DNA of 64,000 bases from Symbiodinium natans. Taxonomy: Eukaryota; Sar; Dinophyceae; Suessiales; Symbiodiniaceae. The stretch lies in contig CAJNDS010002136.1 in assembly GCA_905221605.1 (NCBI GenBank), positions 348,501 to 412,500 of the forward strand, in the 5' to 3' direction. The notes below the pieces were generated by a model. The model was not told the DNA's origin, did not search any database, and saw nothing but the letters and a program-made list of their open reading frames with translations. The first letter of the stretch is position 1; every line of letters starts with the position of its first letter. A program made the position numbers and the translations under genes. Shown here one piece after another: positions 9,951-21,572 of this stretch.

Positions 9951-10194
9951 ACCCTGGGCTTGCCCTTGCCCGAAGGCTAGCCAATGGTCTCCTAGCGGCC
10001 CGAGTAGGCTCCCTTGGCCTTTCGGGGATCATGCGCCTATTCTGCACATGGGCTTAGGGTTTTGCACCCCCAAAAAGGGCACCCAATATATATATATATA
10101 TATGTATATATAATCACCAATATGAAAAAGGGAGGCTTATGTACACTCACCAAGAACAGTAATATAAACCCTGTTTCAGGGTTTGTGTAGGAAG

Positions 10195-10685
10195 CAAGAA
10201 TATGAAATCCTATGAAGGTGACCTACAAAAAGCTGGGTTCGGACAATGCCATGATTCCACTGAAGTGCTGGATACCTGGCTGCTCTCTTGAGGGTAGCTA
10301 TAAGTTGAGTTTTTGGCTGCCTTACTAGGAACCCAATAAAGCCAAAAAGGCTAAGGATCTAAAGTTACGGTAAAGCACCACAAAGGAGATTACTACGACT
10401 TGACCACAGCGACGTACAGCGCGTAGCGCCCGGTCTGTAGGGTTTTGGGTTGGCCTGGCGAAAGGTGTGCTGCATTGGTTGGGATGTTCCCCCTGATACC
10501 AAAAAGTCCAATAGGGATTCTACTACCCCCTATTCTGACCCCTATTCAGGACTGTATAGATTTCGTGTAGGCACGAAGACTGCCCGAATCCTACGCTTCC
10601 AGTGCCATGTGCCACACGGCACGGCACCTTATGCGAAGCCCAGAGATCCGCTGGAGCTGCGCCATGTGGATGTGAGGAGCGTATT
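10195..10685. other. Spacer without a supported gene
   Basis: Contains a family I fragment (AATCCTATGAAGGTGACCTAC at 10,203) and a reversed family B copy at 10,475-10,562. A plus frame is open for 84 codons from 10,450 but runs through the repeat element, so I reject it as a gene. Confidence 0.4.
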
Positions 10686-11091
10686 ATTAGGGTTTAGGGT
10701 TTAGGGTTTAGGGTTTAGGGTTTAGGGTTTGGGGTTTGGGGTTTAGGGTTTAGGGTTTAGGGTTTAGAGTTTAGGGGTTAGGGGTTGGGGGTTGGGGTTT
10801 GGGGTTAGGGTTGACTATGACACCGAGACCCCATCAATACCCTGAACGGCCGTAAAACCCCGAAGCCCATCTGCCAAACCCGCACAATGCCAGAACCCCC
10901 AAAACCGCTAAACCTCAAACCCTAAACCCCAAACCCAAAAGACCAAAAACCCTAGACCTGAAAACCCCTGAGCGAGACAATCAATCCGTCCGACGGCCGG
11001 CGCGAACCACCCCCCAGGCCTGATTGCTTCCGAAGAGCCTTGAAGCTGCTTGGTTGCATCAGTGCTCTTGTGATTTTTTTTGGGGGGGGAG

Positions 11092-11428
11092 GGTTTAGGG
11101 TTTAGGGTTTAGGGTTTAGGGTTTAGGGTTTAGGGTTTAGGGTTTAGGGTTTAGGGTTTAGGGTTTAGGGTGTAGGGTGTAGGGTGTAGGGTGTAGGGTG
11201 TAGGGTAGGTTTAGGGTTTAGGGATGTTCAGGGTTGTTTAGGGTTTAGGTTAGGGTTTTTAGGGTGTGTAGGGTGGTTTAGGGTAGGGTTTAGGGTTTAG
11301 GGTTTAGGGTTTAGGGTGTAGGGTGTAGGGTTTAGGGTTTAGGGTTTAGGGTTTAGGGTTTAGGGTTTAGGGTTTAGGGTTTAGGGTTTAGGGTTTATGG
11401 TTTAGGGCTTTTGGTTTAGGGTGTATAG
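11092..11428 (+). repeat. Longest telomere-type array with variants
   Basis: About 335 bases of TTTAGGG units. Inside is a run of TGTAGGG variants (11,169-11,208) and, further on, broken units such as GGTAGGTTTAGGG. The array passes through at least three sequence states, suggesting repeated local duplication. Confidence 0.95.
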
Positions 11429-11429
11429 A

Positions 11430-11935
11430 AGGGAAGCTCGCTGGTGCTAAAAGCACCCGGGCCGCTAGCTTACGTTAGCATGTAGTCCCACCCCAGCCAC
11501 CCAACCTATTCTCATTTAGGGTTTAGGGTTCACCCCCCAAACCCCCCTCAAGGGGGGCTTTCTTGCTTTATACAAAAAGAGCAGGGTGGGGCCTCCTGAG
11601 CTTTGTGGAGCCTGTCAGTGGCTCGTAGGCTTCTTGGAGCTTTCACGGAGTAAAATGGAGGGGTGCCCAAAACCGTCGATTGCAATACTAAAACCAACAT
11701 TTTTTCACTACGGTCTGGGCAAATCCTGGATCGCGGGGCTTCATGCAGCCTTAGGGACGCAGCCTGGGCCCGTTGGGGGGGGTACCCCCCAGACCCCCAA
11801 AAACACCAACGGCTCCGCGTTTGGGTTTTTTAGGGCTTGCGGCCTCGGTCTGAGGCGTAGCCAGGCCCCGGAGACGCTCGGTCGGGGACCTCAGTCGAAG
11901 CCTCGAGCGCCCATGTAAATGGACAGCGGCGCTCT
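11430..11935. other. Unique spacer, no supported gene
   Basis: A 110-codon plus frame (11,586-11,918) is open but shows no GC3 bias, domain or splice signal. A GGGGGGGTACCCCCC palindrome sits at 11,775. Both flanks are plus-orientation TTTAGGG, so I treat it as intron interior. Confidence 0.35.
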
Positions 11936-12745
11936 CGGCAGTTTAGGGTTTAGGTCTTAGGGTTTAGGGTTTAGGGTTTAGGGTTTAGATTAAAGGCTTA
12001 AGGCTTCGTGGCTTTCGAGTTTGCTTTTGGGTTTGAGGCTGAGCACCAGCAAGCTATTCAACACCACTCACTTTCGCTCTTCGCTGTGATACGTGCTTTT
12101 GCTTGGAAAACCTGCGGGATCAAAAAAAACTGTCAAACCCTAATCCCTAAACCGGCGGACCGCCCTTACGCGAACGCACGGACGAACTGCACAATGAAAG
12201 CGGTTGCCACTTTATTTTGCTTGGAGTGGACACATCGCCCCAGAACGAGCCATAGCGAAGATCGTTAGTTGGCTTTCAACAGTACGGTCGAGTGTGTTGA
12301 GTTTAGGATGGTACTGGCAAGGTCAAACCAAAAACTTGTACCCAACAAGGATCCAGGAGCATGGTCACCACATTCAGCAAGGCAATGCCATTGCTTTGGC
12401 CTGCGGCGAACACAACTGAGGGTTTAGGGTTTAGGGTTGAGGGTTTAGGGTTTCCACGCTAAACCCTAAACCCTAAACCCTTATCCTAGACCCTAACCCC
12501 AAACCCTAAACCCCAAACCCTAAACTTTCCTTCGTGAGGATATCCCCAAACTCCAGAGAGATTCCCCCGACCCACGCGAGAAAGTGCTGCACCCTCAGTG
12601 CGATCAAGAAGAGGGCACCAGGCAGCCAGGACCCCCAACTTCCAAACTTACAACTCATAACCCTAAACCCTAAACCCTAAACCCTAAACCGTAAACCCTA
12701 AAACCTAAACCCTAAACCCTAAACCCTAAACCCTAAACCCTAAAC

Positions 12746-12853
12746 CCCGGAGCGCCTTCTGACTGTGCGGAGGAGGTTGCCAGCGTGGACACAGAACCTG
12801 CGCACATCCATGTGCGCATCTTGAAGCTTGGGGGCGAAGAGTGTGACCAAGGG
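12746..12853. CDS. Exon, strand ambiguous
   Basis: A CCCTAAA-left, TTTAGGG-right spacer. Plus frame: SDCAEEVASVDTEPAHIHV then RILKLGGEECDQGQ, with acceptor CCGGAG and donor CAGG|GTTTAGGG. Minus frame: LVTLFAPKLQDAHMDV then RRFCVHAGNLLRTVRRR, with better GC3 but no AG acceptor nearby. One of the two is probably real. Confidence 0.45.
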
Positions 12854-13388
12854 CAGGGTTTAGGGTTTAGGGTTTAGGGTTTAGGGTTCAGGGTTCAGGG
12901 TTCAGGGTTCAGGGTTCAGGGTTCAGGGTTCAGGGTTTAGGGTTTAGGGTTTAGGGTTTAGGGTTTTAGGGTTGCAATGCCCGGAAGACTTGGCTTCATA
13001 GGAGACCGCACACCGGGCACCCCAAACAAATTGCCGGCAAGCGGGTCCAACATGACAACCTGCGACCTTGGGTCTGAAATGAAACCTAAGACCCTCTTCC
13101 ACACTGCGCCCCAAGCCCGACCCGAGATAGCCCTTGTAGCACGAGCAGCCCTAAACCCTAAACCCTAAACCCTAAACCCTAAATCCCGCAATACAATTCT
13201 AGTAGCAACGGCCCACCTCTCTCGGGTGCATACCTGGAGGGTTGCAGCCTGCGGCGGACGCTTGAAGTGGGAGAGGTGCGGGGCCTTGCAGTGTTCTGAA
13301 TTCTGTCCACAGATTCAGAACATTCGACAGGATTTTTGGTTCAGGATTTGGCGTTTAGGGCATCATTCTGAACGAGAGGTCCGCCTAC

Positions 13389-13474
13389 GGCTGCAAGTCT
13401 AGCTTTAAAAGTCGTTGTAGCCAGTTCTCCAGCTTTTGGTTGTTGCGGCGCAGTGATGCTTGGGGGCTTCTGAG
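13389..13474 (-). CDS. Exon, helical protein, possibly the eIF3h-like gene
   Basis: Minus-strand frame reads LRSPQASLRRNNQKLENW then LQRLLKLDLQP, an amphipathic helix. Acceptor CAGGCTGCAG, donor GTAGGCGG. It lies downstream of the eIF3h-like exons on the same strand, and its charge pattern would suit the C-terminal helical part of that protein. I cannot show that it belongs to it. Confidence 0.5.
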
Positions 13475-14789
13475 CTGCAGCCTGAGAGTAGGCCGGCCCG
13501 CACTCTCCGTCGCCACGAAACTCAGGCCAGTGGCGAGGGCCTTTAGGGTTTGAGGGTCTAGGGTTCGCGGGTTAAGTTAGGGTTTGGGGTTTAGGGTTCA
13601 GGGTTCAGGGTTCAGGGTTTAGGGTTTAGGGTTCAAGAGTTTCTGAGCAGTTCGGGGCTCGGGGTCGCGGGCCTCAAGGGCACTGGGACTACATCAGGGG
13701 ATTGTAGGCAAGGCAAGTAGCCGGGCTCAGAGTCTCGAAGGGTTCTCAAGGTCTTAGGGACCCTAAACCCTAAACCCGAAACCCTAAACCCTAAGAGCCT
13801 GCAGGGGTCGTGGAACATTGATGCGGAGCTTTGAGCTTCGCTAAAATTTAACCCCACAGAATGTCTCAAGGTCTCTTCGTCTTATCGGCTCTTGAGAGGA
13901 AAAACTAAATGGGAGAGTGCGCGTTCCTTAGCTTGCCTGGGAGGTGTGTGTCGACATTGGGACATGCTTTGGGCTTGCTCCCCGGCCCCTCTTGGGGTTG
14001 CTGCAGCATTTTGGGACTTGGGCTGGACATGATCTGCGCACGCTCACACCGTACATGGAGCCTAAGGCCCTTGGTCCCTAAACCCAAGACTCTCACCTTA
14101 AACCCTAAACCCTAAACCCTAAACCCTATACCCTATACCCTATACCCTATAAACCCTAAACCCTAAGCAAACCAAGCAGACAAGTCGGTCCGAGCCGCCC
14201 CCACAGCCGACCACAAAAGGACATGGCCAAGCAAGGCGCGGGATTGCTGGAGCCTGGTCGGCTCCGCAGGGTCTCGATTGTTTAGGAAGTTTAGGAAGTT
14301 TAGGAAGTTTAGGGAGTTTAGGGCTTTAGGGTTTAGGGTTTAGGGTTTAGGGTTTAGGGTTTAGGCTTTAGGGTTTAGGGTTTAGGGTTTACGGTTTACG
14401 GTTTAGGGTTAGGGGTTTAGGGTTAGCGGTTTAGAGTTTAGGGTTTAGGGGTTTAAGGGTCTAGGGTTTGGGGTTAGGGGACCGCACAAAGAAAGCCTGG
14501 AGAGGGCCCTGTCATTTGTGGGGGAGCGGGGGGGGGGGAGGAGGGGGGTGGAGGGAGATGCACTATTGCACGCAGAATTCTGGCTCGCCCGTAATCACCA
14601 GTAAGAAAGCCTCCCCCATTCCTCGCCTTCCACACTTGGCCAAGAAATCAACGAACCTCAAATGGAAGCCGAAATCCCAACTCACCCTCAACTACCTCCA
14701 GCGCAGGAAATCGAGCCGACGCCGAACTTTGCCCGCAGGAGGTTAGGACTTACCCTAAACCCTAAAACCCTAAATCCTAAAACCCTGAA

Positions 14790-15395
14790 TCCTGGACATC
14801 TCATAAGACCACCCTTAAGCACCCGCCCTTTCTTGTGGCCCTGTGCCGTATCGCCTGCGCGCGGCGTTGGGCGCATGCTTGCGCCACATCTTAACAGACG
14901 GAGTATACGAATCCGACTCAAGCTCCGCTAAGCCCTCGCGATGATCGGGAGGGCCACTCTAAGGAAGCACATCTGAAAAAGTCTGCTGCAGTCAGAAATC
15001 TGACCCCTAAACATTCCAGCCCCTCTAAGCGCTGCATAAAATTTGCAAGCGCTGAAGCCTGCAAACCAAAAAAAAAACCGTCGCCATGAAACATCACCGG
15101 TCTCATGTGCCGTTTATTCCTTAAGCCGAAAGCTGTCCGGAGAAGCCCAGCGTATTCAACTCGAGGGCCCCAAACCCCGTTGCGAAGCTTTTTGGGGTAA
15201 ATTGCGTTCTTGTATGGTGTCTCCGGCGACACACACATTTCTTCAGTGCCTCAGTGGTTCGGAGGCAGCCGCGGTTAGACCCAAACCGAAACGACAAACC
15301 CTTCGAAAACTGGAGGCCGGGGGGTCTGAAAAACCTCAGAAACCTCACGCCTCCTCTGCCGGATCCCCTAAGTCTGCACCAGCTACTCTAAAAGG
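14790..15395. other. Unique spacer with overlapping open frames
   Basis: Both strands carry frames of 75-123 codons. A plausible small minus exon at about 14,930-14,970 (MCFLRVALPIIAR, acceptor TTTTTCAG, donor GC) fits between the other eIF3h-like pieces. The rest shows no domain. Confidence 0.3.
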
Positions 15396-16187
15396 GTTTA
15401 GGTTTAGGGTTTAGGGTTGAGGGTTGAGGGTTTAGGGTTTAGGGTTTAGGGTTCAGGGTTTCGGGTTGAGGGTTTAGGGCTTAGGGTTTAAGATAAAGGT
15501 TCAAGCACCGGTGGTGGGAACCTGCCGAGGGCTTTAGGGTCAAGCCTAACGCTTCCGCTATGGCTTCGGGGTTCTTCGGGCTGAGGCGGCTGAATCTACG
15601 TTGCCCGCCGAGAGTTCCAGTGTCTGAGCCATTCGGTAGTTGCGAAGGGACGCTCTCAGCACGGTCTGCGCTGCGGTGTATCTTCTGAAGATCCCCAAAC
15701 CCTAAACCCTAAACCCTAAACCCTATACCCTAAACCCTATACCCTAAACCCTAAACCCAAGGGTGTAGGCCGGCAGACTTCACCCTGAATAGCTAACCCC
15801 TGCAGCTGCCATGAGGACAACCTGGATGTGACTTTTAGGGAGGGGCCTTCTCCTAGGGTTTAGGGTTTAGGGGTTAGGGGTTAGGGGTTTAGGGTTTAGG
15901 GTTTAGGGTGAAAAGCCCAGTTGCATCTCCATGAACTCCTTCGTCAGCTGCAAAGCCTTGGCATTTGATCTCAACATGCACCCCTCAACAGTTCAGCTAG
16001 TATGACATGAAAAATATACACGTGCGCGCTGCTGGAAAGCCTCATGCGCGGTGCTTCATGTCCTCTTGATCAAAAACCCTACACTACTGGGCTGGGGAGT
16101 TTAGGGCTCGATTCTGGGGTCTTTAGTTGACTGCTAACTCACGACTCTTCTCCCTAAACCCTAAACCCTAAACCCTAAACCCTAAAC

Positions 16188-16271
16188 CCTGAAGAAAGCG
16201 CTTAAGTCCCAGAGGTCTGACACCACCCCAAAAGCCCCTTCGGCCTTGAAGGAGGGCTTGCCGATAGCTGC
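16188..16271 (-). CDS. eIF3 subunit h-like, exon (MPN domain C-side)
   Basis: Minus-strand frame reads AAIGKPSFKAEGAFGVV then SDLWDLSAFFR. It starts in phase 0 after CAGCTGCAG-type sequence, exactly the phase left by the exon at 16,711-16,787, giving ...VVYDSLQ-AAIGKPSFKA. In eIF3h the segment after the SVVxxYDP motif is xxGxLxLKA, so spacing and pattern fit. The donor is GTTTAGGG at the CCCTAAA block, or an internal GTGGTG. Confidence 0.55.
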
Positions 16272-16710
16272 CTGCAGCTTCTGAAGGCTCACGGAAGGCT
16301 CATTAGAGCAGCTTCCTAAACTCCTAACCCCTAAACCCTAAACTCCTACCCTAAACCCCTAAACCCCTAAACCCCAAACCCCTAAACCCTAAACCAGAAC
16401 CTGACAACCCAGTAGGTTGCAGAGTTTCGGAGGGCCGCAGGAAGAGCGCACTCACAAGGGGTCGCAGGGAATCCTAGAAGTCAGGCGCCTGGGTTCAGCA
16501 TGAAGGGCCGTAGGGTTCAGGCACTTAGGGGCCCTGAGCCCTAAGAGCCCAGAACATCGAGGGTCGATCCTGAATCCAAATAACCATTATGCCTTGGGTT
16601 TAAAAGCACGAGGTTGAGGGTTCAGGCTTCAAAGTTGAGGATCCCTAAACCCTAAACCCTAAACCCTAAACCCTAAACCCTAAACCCTAAACCCTAAACC
16701 CTAGGTCGAC

Positions 16711-16787
16711 CTGGAGAGAGTCGTAGACCACAAGCACCGAGCGCGGGATCTCGGTCTGGAAACCATGCCTGGGATCTGCGGCGAGCA
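16711..16787 (-). CDS. EIF3H: eIF3 subunit h-like, exon (SVLVVYDSLQ motif)
   Basis: Minus-strand frame reads LAADPRHGFQTEIPRS then VLVVYDSLQ. In eIF3h proteins a Y/F-Q-x-x-I-x-x-SVVxxYD motif follows the NxD..xVGWYQS motif in the MPN domain, which mediates scaffold contacts within the eIF3 translation initiation complex. Acceptor AGCCGCCAG, donor CAG|GTCGACC. The 5' phase matches a GA donor at the end of the exon at 17,420-17,482. The symbol is an assignment by motif only. Confidence 0.65.
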
Positions 16788-17419
16788 CTGGCGGCTTAGG
16801 GTTTAGGGTTTAGGGTTTAGGGTTTTAGGGTTTAGGGTTTAGGGTTTAGGGGTTAGGGGTTTAGGGTTTAGGGTTTCGGGTGTAGGGTTTAGGGTTTAAT
16901 TTGGGTTTAGGGTTAGGGTTTACGGTTTAGGGACATTAGAAGATCGAGACTTCTACACCCTGAAACCCTGAGCCCTTGAACCTATGCCACACTGAGCGCA
17001 GAAGAAGTAAACCACAAGGCACGTCAAATCTACACCACTTTCATCCCTCAAGCTCCCCACCCAACAAACACCACATTCTTTAACCCTAAGCCACTTCCAA
17101 GCAGAATGTTCAAGTCCAACCCTGGGCCAAAGTTGCTGCGAGTGGATGACGTCCTTGTTGATGAACCTCGGAAACACAGAGCTTGTTTAGGGCTGAGGGG
17201 CGCAGTTTAGGGTTTGAGCATTTATTTATCTCTGGGTTTACAAAGGTATCTCTGGAGGGGGGGAGCTTTCATTTCATGTCACCCAAGCCCTGAACCCTAA
17301 ACCCTAAACCCTAAACCCTAAACCCTAGAACCCTAGAACCCTAGAACCCTAAACCCTAAACCCTAAACCCCCTAAAGGCATGCGTTTGGGTTCGGTGGAG
17401 TGCTGGGAGAGGGGCTGTC

Positions 17420-17482
17420 CGAGGTGGGTCGTCTGATACCAACCCACCGTGTTCGAGTCGACGTTCACCTCGCCATAGGGGT
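17420..17482 (-). CDS. EIF3H: eIF3 subunit h-like, exon (VGWYQ motif)
   Basis: Minus-strand frame reads PYGEVNVDSNTVGWYQT then THL. NVDSNTVGWYQ matches the conserved core of the MPN domain of eIF3h (NxDxxxVGWYQS). Acceptor GCGCCCTAG. The best-phased donor is GA (CACCTCG|GACAG). The frame stays open to about 17,375, so the 3' end could be longer. The intron before the next exon is 632 bases and is bounded by CCCTAAA and TTTAGGG blocks. Confidence 0.75.
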
Positions 17483-18129
17483 CTAGGGCGCTTAGGGTTT
17501 AGGGTTTAGGGTTTAGGGTTTAGGGTTTAGGCTTTAGGGTTTAGGCTTTAGGGTTTAGGGTTTAGGGTTTACGTTTCAGGGCTTCGGGTGTAGGGGTGCG
17601 AGGCTGTGGATGCCTCTGCCATAGCATGAGATAAAGACTGTTCTACTGGTTCTTGTCAAAACCGTAGAGCTGAGAATCGCCTGCCCCCTTGTTGATGGAG
17701 GAAACATCTAAGCACTTGCTGGCTTTGGGACTTCGTCAGCCTCACTTGTACCCGAAGTAGAACCCCTTGATCCTACCATGAGTTGTGAAGTACGAGGCAC
17801 GCAAAACCCTACTTCTCCCAAGGGAGCCTTCGTGTCAATATGACCCCTGCGCCAGCCCCGTCTAGGTGGTTTCCCCAAAGATGTCCATGCTAAACCCCTA
17901 GCAAGCCTTTCAATTGCCGAACACGCAAGCCGGAGACCTCCAAGAACCCGGCCCTAAACCCTAAACCCCAAACCCCAAACTCTAAACCCTAAACCGGGCT
18001 TATGGCTCATAGAACATAACCAGGGGCACAACTTCGCTGCCACAAACGAGAGGTGCCCTGTTAGACCAAACCCGTAGCCCTGAACCCCAAAACCTTCAAA
18101 AAACCGGAAGGCCGAAGTAGCAGCGTTCA

Positions 18130-18640
18130 TAGAATAGTGATAAGGGTGGTAAAAACACGTAAATTATTATCGACATGTCTTTGTATCGTAAGAAAGCAAG
18201 ACAAGTCTAAGTCAAATTAGTAGCAATAGCAAGCAGAGTGATAGCAATGTCTCGTGGTCCTAGCAGACTAGTAGCAATAGCAGGAGTAGAAATATCATTG
18301 GCAAAGGGTATGCGAATGGTAGTAGTGTCATAATAGTAATAAATGTCGGAATAGTCATACAAGCAGTAGCAACCATGATGGTGATCGGGAAGGGGTAGTT
18401 TGGTCGGGTAGTGGTGGTGGTACTGGTGGTGGTGGTGGTGGTAGTAGTGGTGGTAGTGGCAGTGGTAGTGGTAGTGGTAGTGGGAGTAGCAGTAATAGTA
18501 GCAGCACTGGTAGCAGCAGCACTAAGTAGCGCAGCAGTAGCTGCAGCGGCAGCAGTAGCAGCAGCAGAAGACGTCGCAGTAGGAATCGTCGTCGTAGTCG
18601 CCGTGGGTGGCAGCAGCAGCAGCGCTAATAATGATTGTAG
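18130..18640 (+). repeat. Imperfect trinucleotide region (GGT/AGT/AGC)
   Basis: From 18,400 to about 18,620 the plus strand is almost all GTGGTG, GTAGTG and AGCAGC-like triplets. The DNA from 18,130 is milder. It yields a valine/alanine-rich plus frame and a minus frame, neither of which I accept. Confidence 0.85.
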
Positions 18641-20310
18641 GAATAGTGTTCATAGTTCTGGCAAAAGTAATAGTAAAACCATTCACACACTTCGCCTCTC
18701 GCAACTTTCTCAGCGTGTCCATCTGAAACTGAACGCCCTGGCATTGTTGGCATGTGGATGTGTGTCCTCTAAACTGGGGTCCACATTTGGGCAAAACAAA
18801 CCTCGGAACATCTCTTGAAAGAGGGAACCCAAAGGGGCCCTAGCTTAGCATGGATCCCTCGGCTGGGTCTGAAAAATTAGAGCGTGTAGAGTTTGGGTTT
18901 CATGGTTTTGGGGTTCACAGGGTCCGTAGACCGGACAGCCTGAAAGTGAATGCCGTGAGGCTTGTGTGCCAGGGTTTGGGGCATCGGGGCAGCGTTCTGA
19001 GGTGTGGTGCGTTTAAGTGCTAGGTTTGGGGCACCGATTCTGAGCAGCGTCAAATGAATCCAATGAGAAGCTCTGGCGCGCTCCATTGCGAGCCTACAGC
19101 CCGAAACCCGCAACGACCCGAACAAAAGACTCTGTGAAGCTGGATTGCAAAGCCAAACACTTGACTCTGAGAAAGCAGGCTCTGCAAATTCATAAACCCT
19201 AAACCCCCAAGCCACCAAACCCCGAAAGCCTTCGCTTGAAGGATCTTCAGGATTTAGCGTGGCAGCCACAAGGCTGTGAGGGAGATTTGGGTTTAGGGCT
19301 ATAAGGCTTCGGGTCCATAGGGACTAGGGATTAGGGTTTAGGGTTTAGGGTTTAGGGTTGAGGGTTTAGGGTTTAGGGTTTCGGGTTTAGGGTGTAGGGT
19401 TTTGGGTCTGGGTTAGGGTTTATAGGGTTTAGGGAGTACTAGGGCGCTGGAACCACGTAGGGCCGATGGCGACTAAAAGCCCTGTCCAAGATGCGACGTC
19501 TCTTCACAAGTCTGACCTTTGGCTCAACCTGCTAGACTCCTAAACTCTCTGGAAGCCTCAACCCTACTGCTTGCTATAGCCCCTTACTGTATGCCCCGAA
19601 CCCAAACCCTCACTCTTGCAAATAAACCCTAAACCCTAAACCCTAACCCTAAACCCTAAACCCTAAAAATCTTTCTGGACCCCTTTGCCTCATCGATCTG
19701 ACCCTGCGTCTCCGTCTCCGCCCCTTGGCGAAAAGGTGAGGATGCAGGTGGGCGCAGGAAGAGCTTTCAGGGAGGTTCCCCGGTCCCCTAAGCTCTTAGG
19801 GTTTAGGGTTTAGGGTTTAGAGTTTAGGGTTTAGGGTTTAGGGTCTTCACTTCGGGGGGGGCGGGGACAGAGAGCCGTTTAAAAGCGTTCAGTGCCTTGA
19901 CTTCTAAGTTTTTCTCAGGTGTTTGAGTGTAGGAGTTGCAGAGGTTTGGGCTTTCAACGCCAGCTGCTCAGCTACACAGGAGAAGAACTGCGCCGACACG
20001 TCCAAAGGCGCTGACGCCACAGCCAGCCTTAAGCCCACACGCAACCTCTCTCCATGGTTTAGGGTTTCGGGTTTCGGGTAGCCAGCAAAATCCCAAAAAC
20101 CCCAAACCCTAAACCCCAAACCCTAAACCGTGGTCCCAAACTTATTAACCCTATACCCTAAACCCTAAACCCTGAACCCTAAACCCTAAACCCTGAACCC
20201 TGAACCCTGAACCCTAAACCCTAAACCCTAAACCCTAAACCCTTAACCCTAAACCCTAAACCCTAAACCCTAAACCCTAAACCCTAAACCCTAAACCCTA
20301 AACCCTAGAC

Positions 20311-20392
20311 CCTGAACTGTCGCCTTTCTGCACGTAGCCAAAGGAGTGGGTGAGCTGAAGCACGTTGCCCACGTCCATGCCAAGGAGCTGGC
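20311..20392 (-). CDS. EIF3H: eIF3 subunit h-like, exon (LLGMDVG motif)
   Basis: Minus-strand frame reads ATGQLLGMDVGNVLQLTH then SFGYVQKGDSS. MPN-domain proteins of the eIF3h type have (x)GxLLGLDxxxxLEVTNxFPxP at this point, so motif, order and strand agree with the exons at 17.4 and 16.7 kb. Acceptor CTGCAACAG, donor AGG|GTCTAGGG at the telomere-type block. At least one exon between this and 17,482 is missing from my model. Confidence 0.7.
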
Positions 20393-20489
20393 CTGTTGCA
20401 GGGCGTTGGATTGCTAAACCCTAAACCCTAAACCCTAAAACCCTAAACCCTAACCCTAAACCCTAGACCCTAGGCCCTAGACCCAAAAC

Positions 20490-20560
20490 CGATTCTGTTA
20501 AGCTTTTGGTAGCGAGGGGGCGCAGAACGTTGGAATGCTTTGGGGCGCTTTTTGGTATTT
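20490..20560 (-). CDS. Possible exon of the eIF3h-like gene
   Basis: Minus-strand frame reads IPKSAPKHSNVLRPLATK then SLTES. Acceptor ACCCTAG, donor TCG|GTTTTGGG. It lies between the two eIF3h-like exons at 21.3 and 20.3 kb. Its phase does not join cleanly to either, so membership is uncertain. Confidence 0.35.
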
Positions 20561-21271
20561 CTAGGGTTTGGGCTTTCGGCTTGGAGATTTTAGGGTTTAG
20601 GGTTTAGGGGGGGTTTAGGTTGTAAGGCTTAGGCCGGGTTTGAGAGATTATGGCTTCCGTGGCGCCGTATGCATGCACTTTAGATGGTGAGGCTCCCATG
20701 ATGCGAGGTCTTGCATTGGGCACAATGGATTACAAAAACCCCAACTGGCACACCAGGAAACACCATGCAATCTTACGGGGATGGGCACAGCCAGCTTTGG
20801 AAGTTTTGAGCTATGAGCAGCTGCTGTCCCCTCGCCCTCGCCCACACAAGCAACCAAGATGAACTCCCAATACTTTGATACCAGCACGGAGCAATCAAAG
20901 CAACTCAGCTGCATGATGCTGCTGTGGATATTTGACATGTGGATCTCAAACTAAAACCCTGCTCAGCAGGGGATCCAGTGCGAGCTCGCCGCATTGGAAC
21001 ACACTCTTGTGGACGCAGCCACGTGTTTCATGGCAGCGCAAAGTGGCCCGCGCCCTCCACCCCCCAGCCCCACCCTGAACTCTTTCATATGAGAACTGCT
21101 TGAAGATGCAGGGCTAGCTACAAGACAAGGTTAAGACTAGCTTCAGCTATGACAAAAACATAATTATGCCACACGGAACTACTCACGAATGCACCCTAAA
21201 CCCTAAACCCTAAACCCTAAACCCTAAGCCCTAAGCCCTAAACCCCAAACCCTAAACCCTAAACCCTAAAC

Positions 21272-21354
21272 ATAATTTCAAGGAGAGTGCGCATCCATAC
21301 GATGCCTTGAACGATGCAACCCGAAGGGGTGGGGGGGGCCAGAACCTTCGGTCT
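21272..21354 (-). CDS. eIF3 subunit h-like, N-side exon (tentative)
   Basis: Minus-strand frame reads RPKVLAPPTPSGCIVQG then IVWMRTLLEIM. eIF3h begins its MPN domain with V-Q-x-x-G-L-V-V-x-K-I-I-K, and IVQGIVWMRTLLEI is a fair match at the right distance. Acceptor CGCTCCAG, donor AT|GTTTAGGG. Confidence 0.45.
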
Positions 21355-21440
21355 CTGGAGCGGAAGCCACTTGGTTTAGGGTTTAGGGTTTAGGGTTTGG
21401 GGTTTAGGGTTTAGCGTTTAGGGTTTAGGGTTTAGGGTTT

Positions 21441-21572
21441 ACTTGGAGGCTCATGGTACTTATTGACCTAATACTACCTGTGCTTATAACCAATTTTGTC
21501 CTTCTTAGGGCACTTGAAGTGGGTTTTTGGTACAGTCATGACTGGTTAAGAAGTACCATGAACCTCCAAGTA
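21441..21572. mobile_element. Inverted-repeat element, family F
   Basis: ACTTGGAGGCTCATGGTACTT and AAGTACCATGAACCTCCAAGT are near-perfect inverted ends of a 132-bp element with no coding capacity. A diverged copy at 46,622-46,746 ends AGTACCATGAACCTCCTAG. Both sit inside TTTAGGG-type intron DNA. Confidence 0.8.

Noticed and set aside
18411-18818. Valine/alanine-rich plus frame and cysteine/tyrosine-rich minus frame
   Set aside because: Translation of imperfect GTG/AGC triplets. No conserved features.
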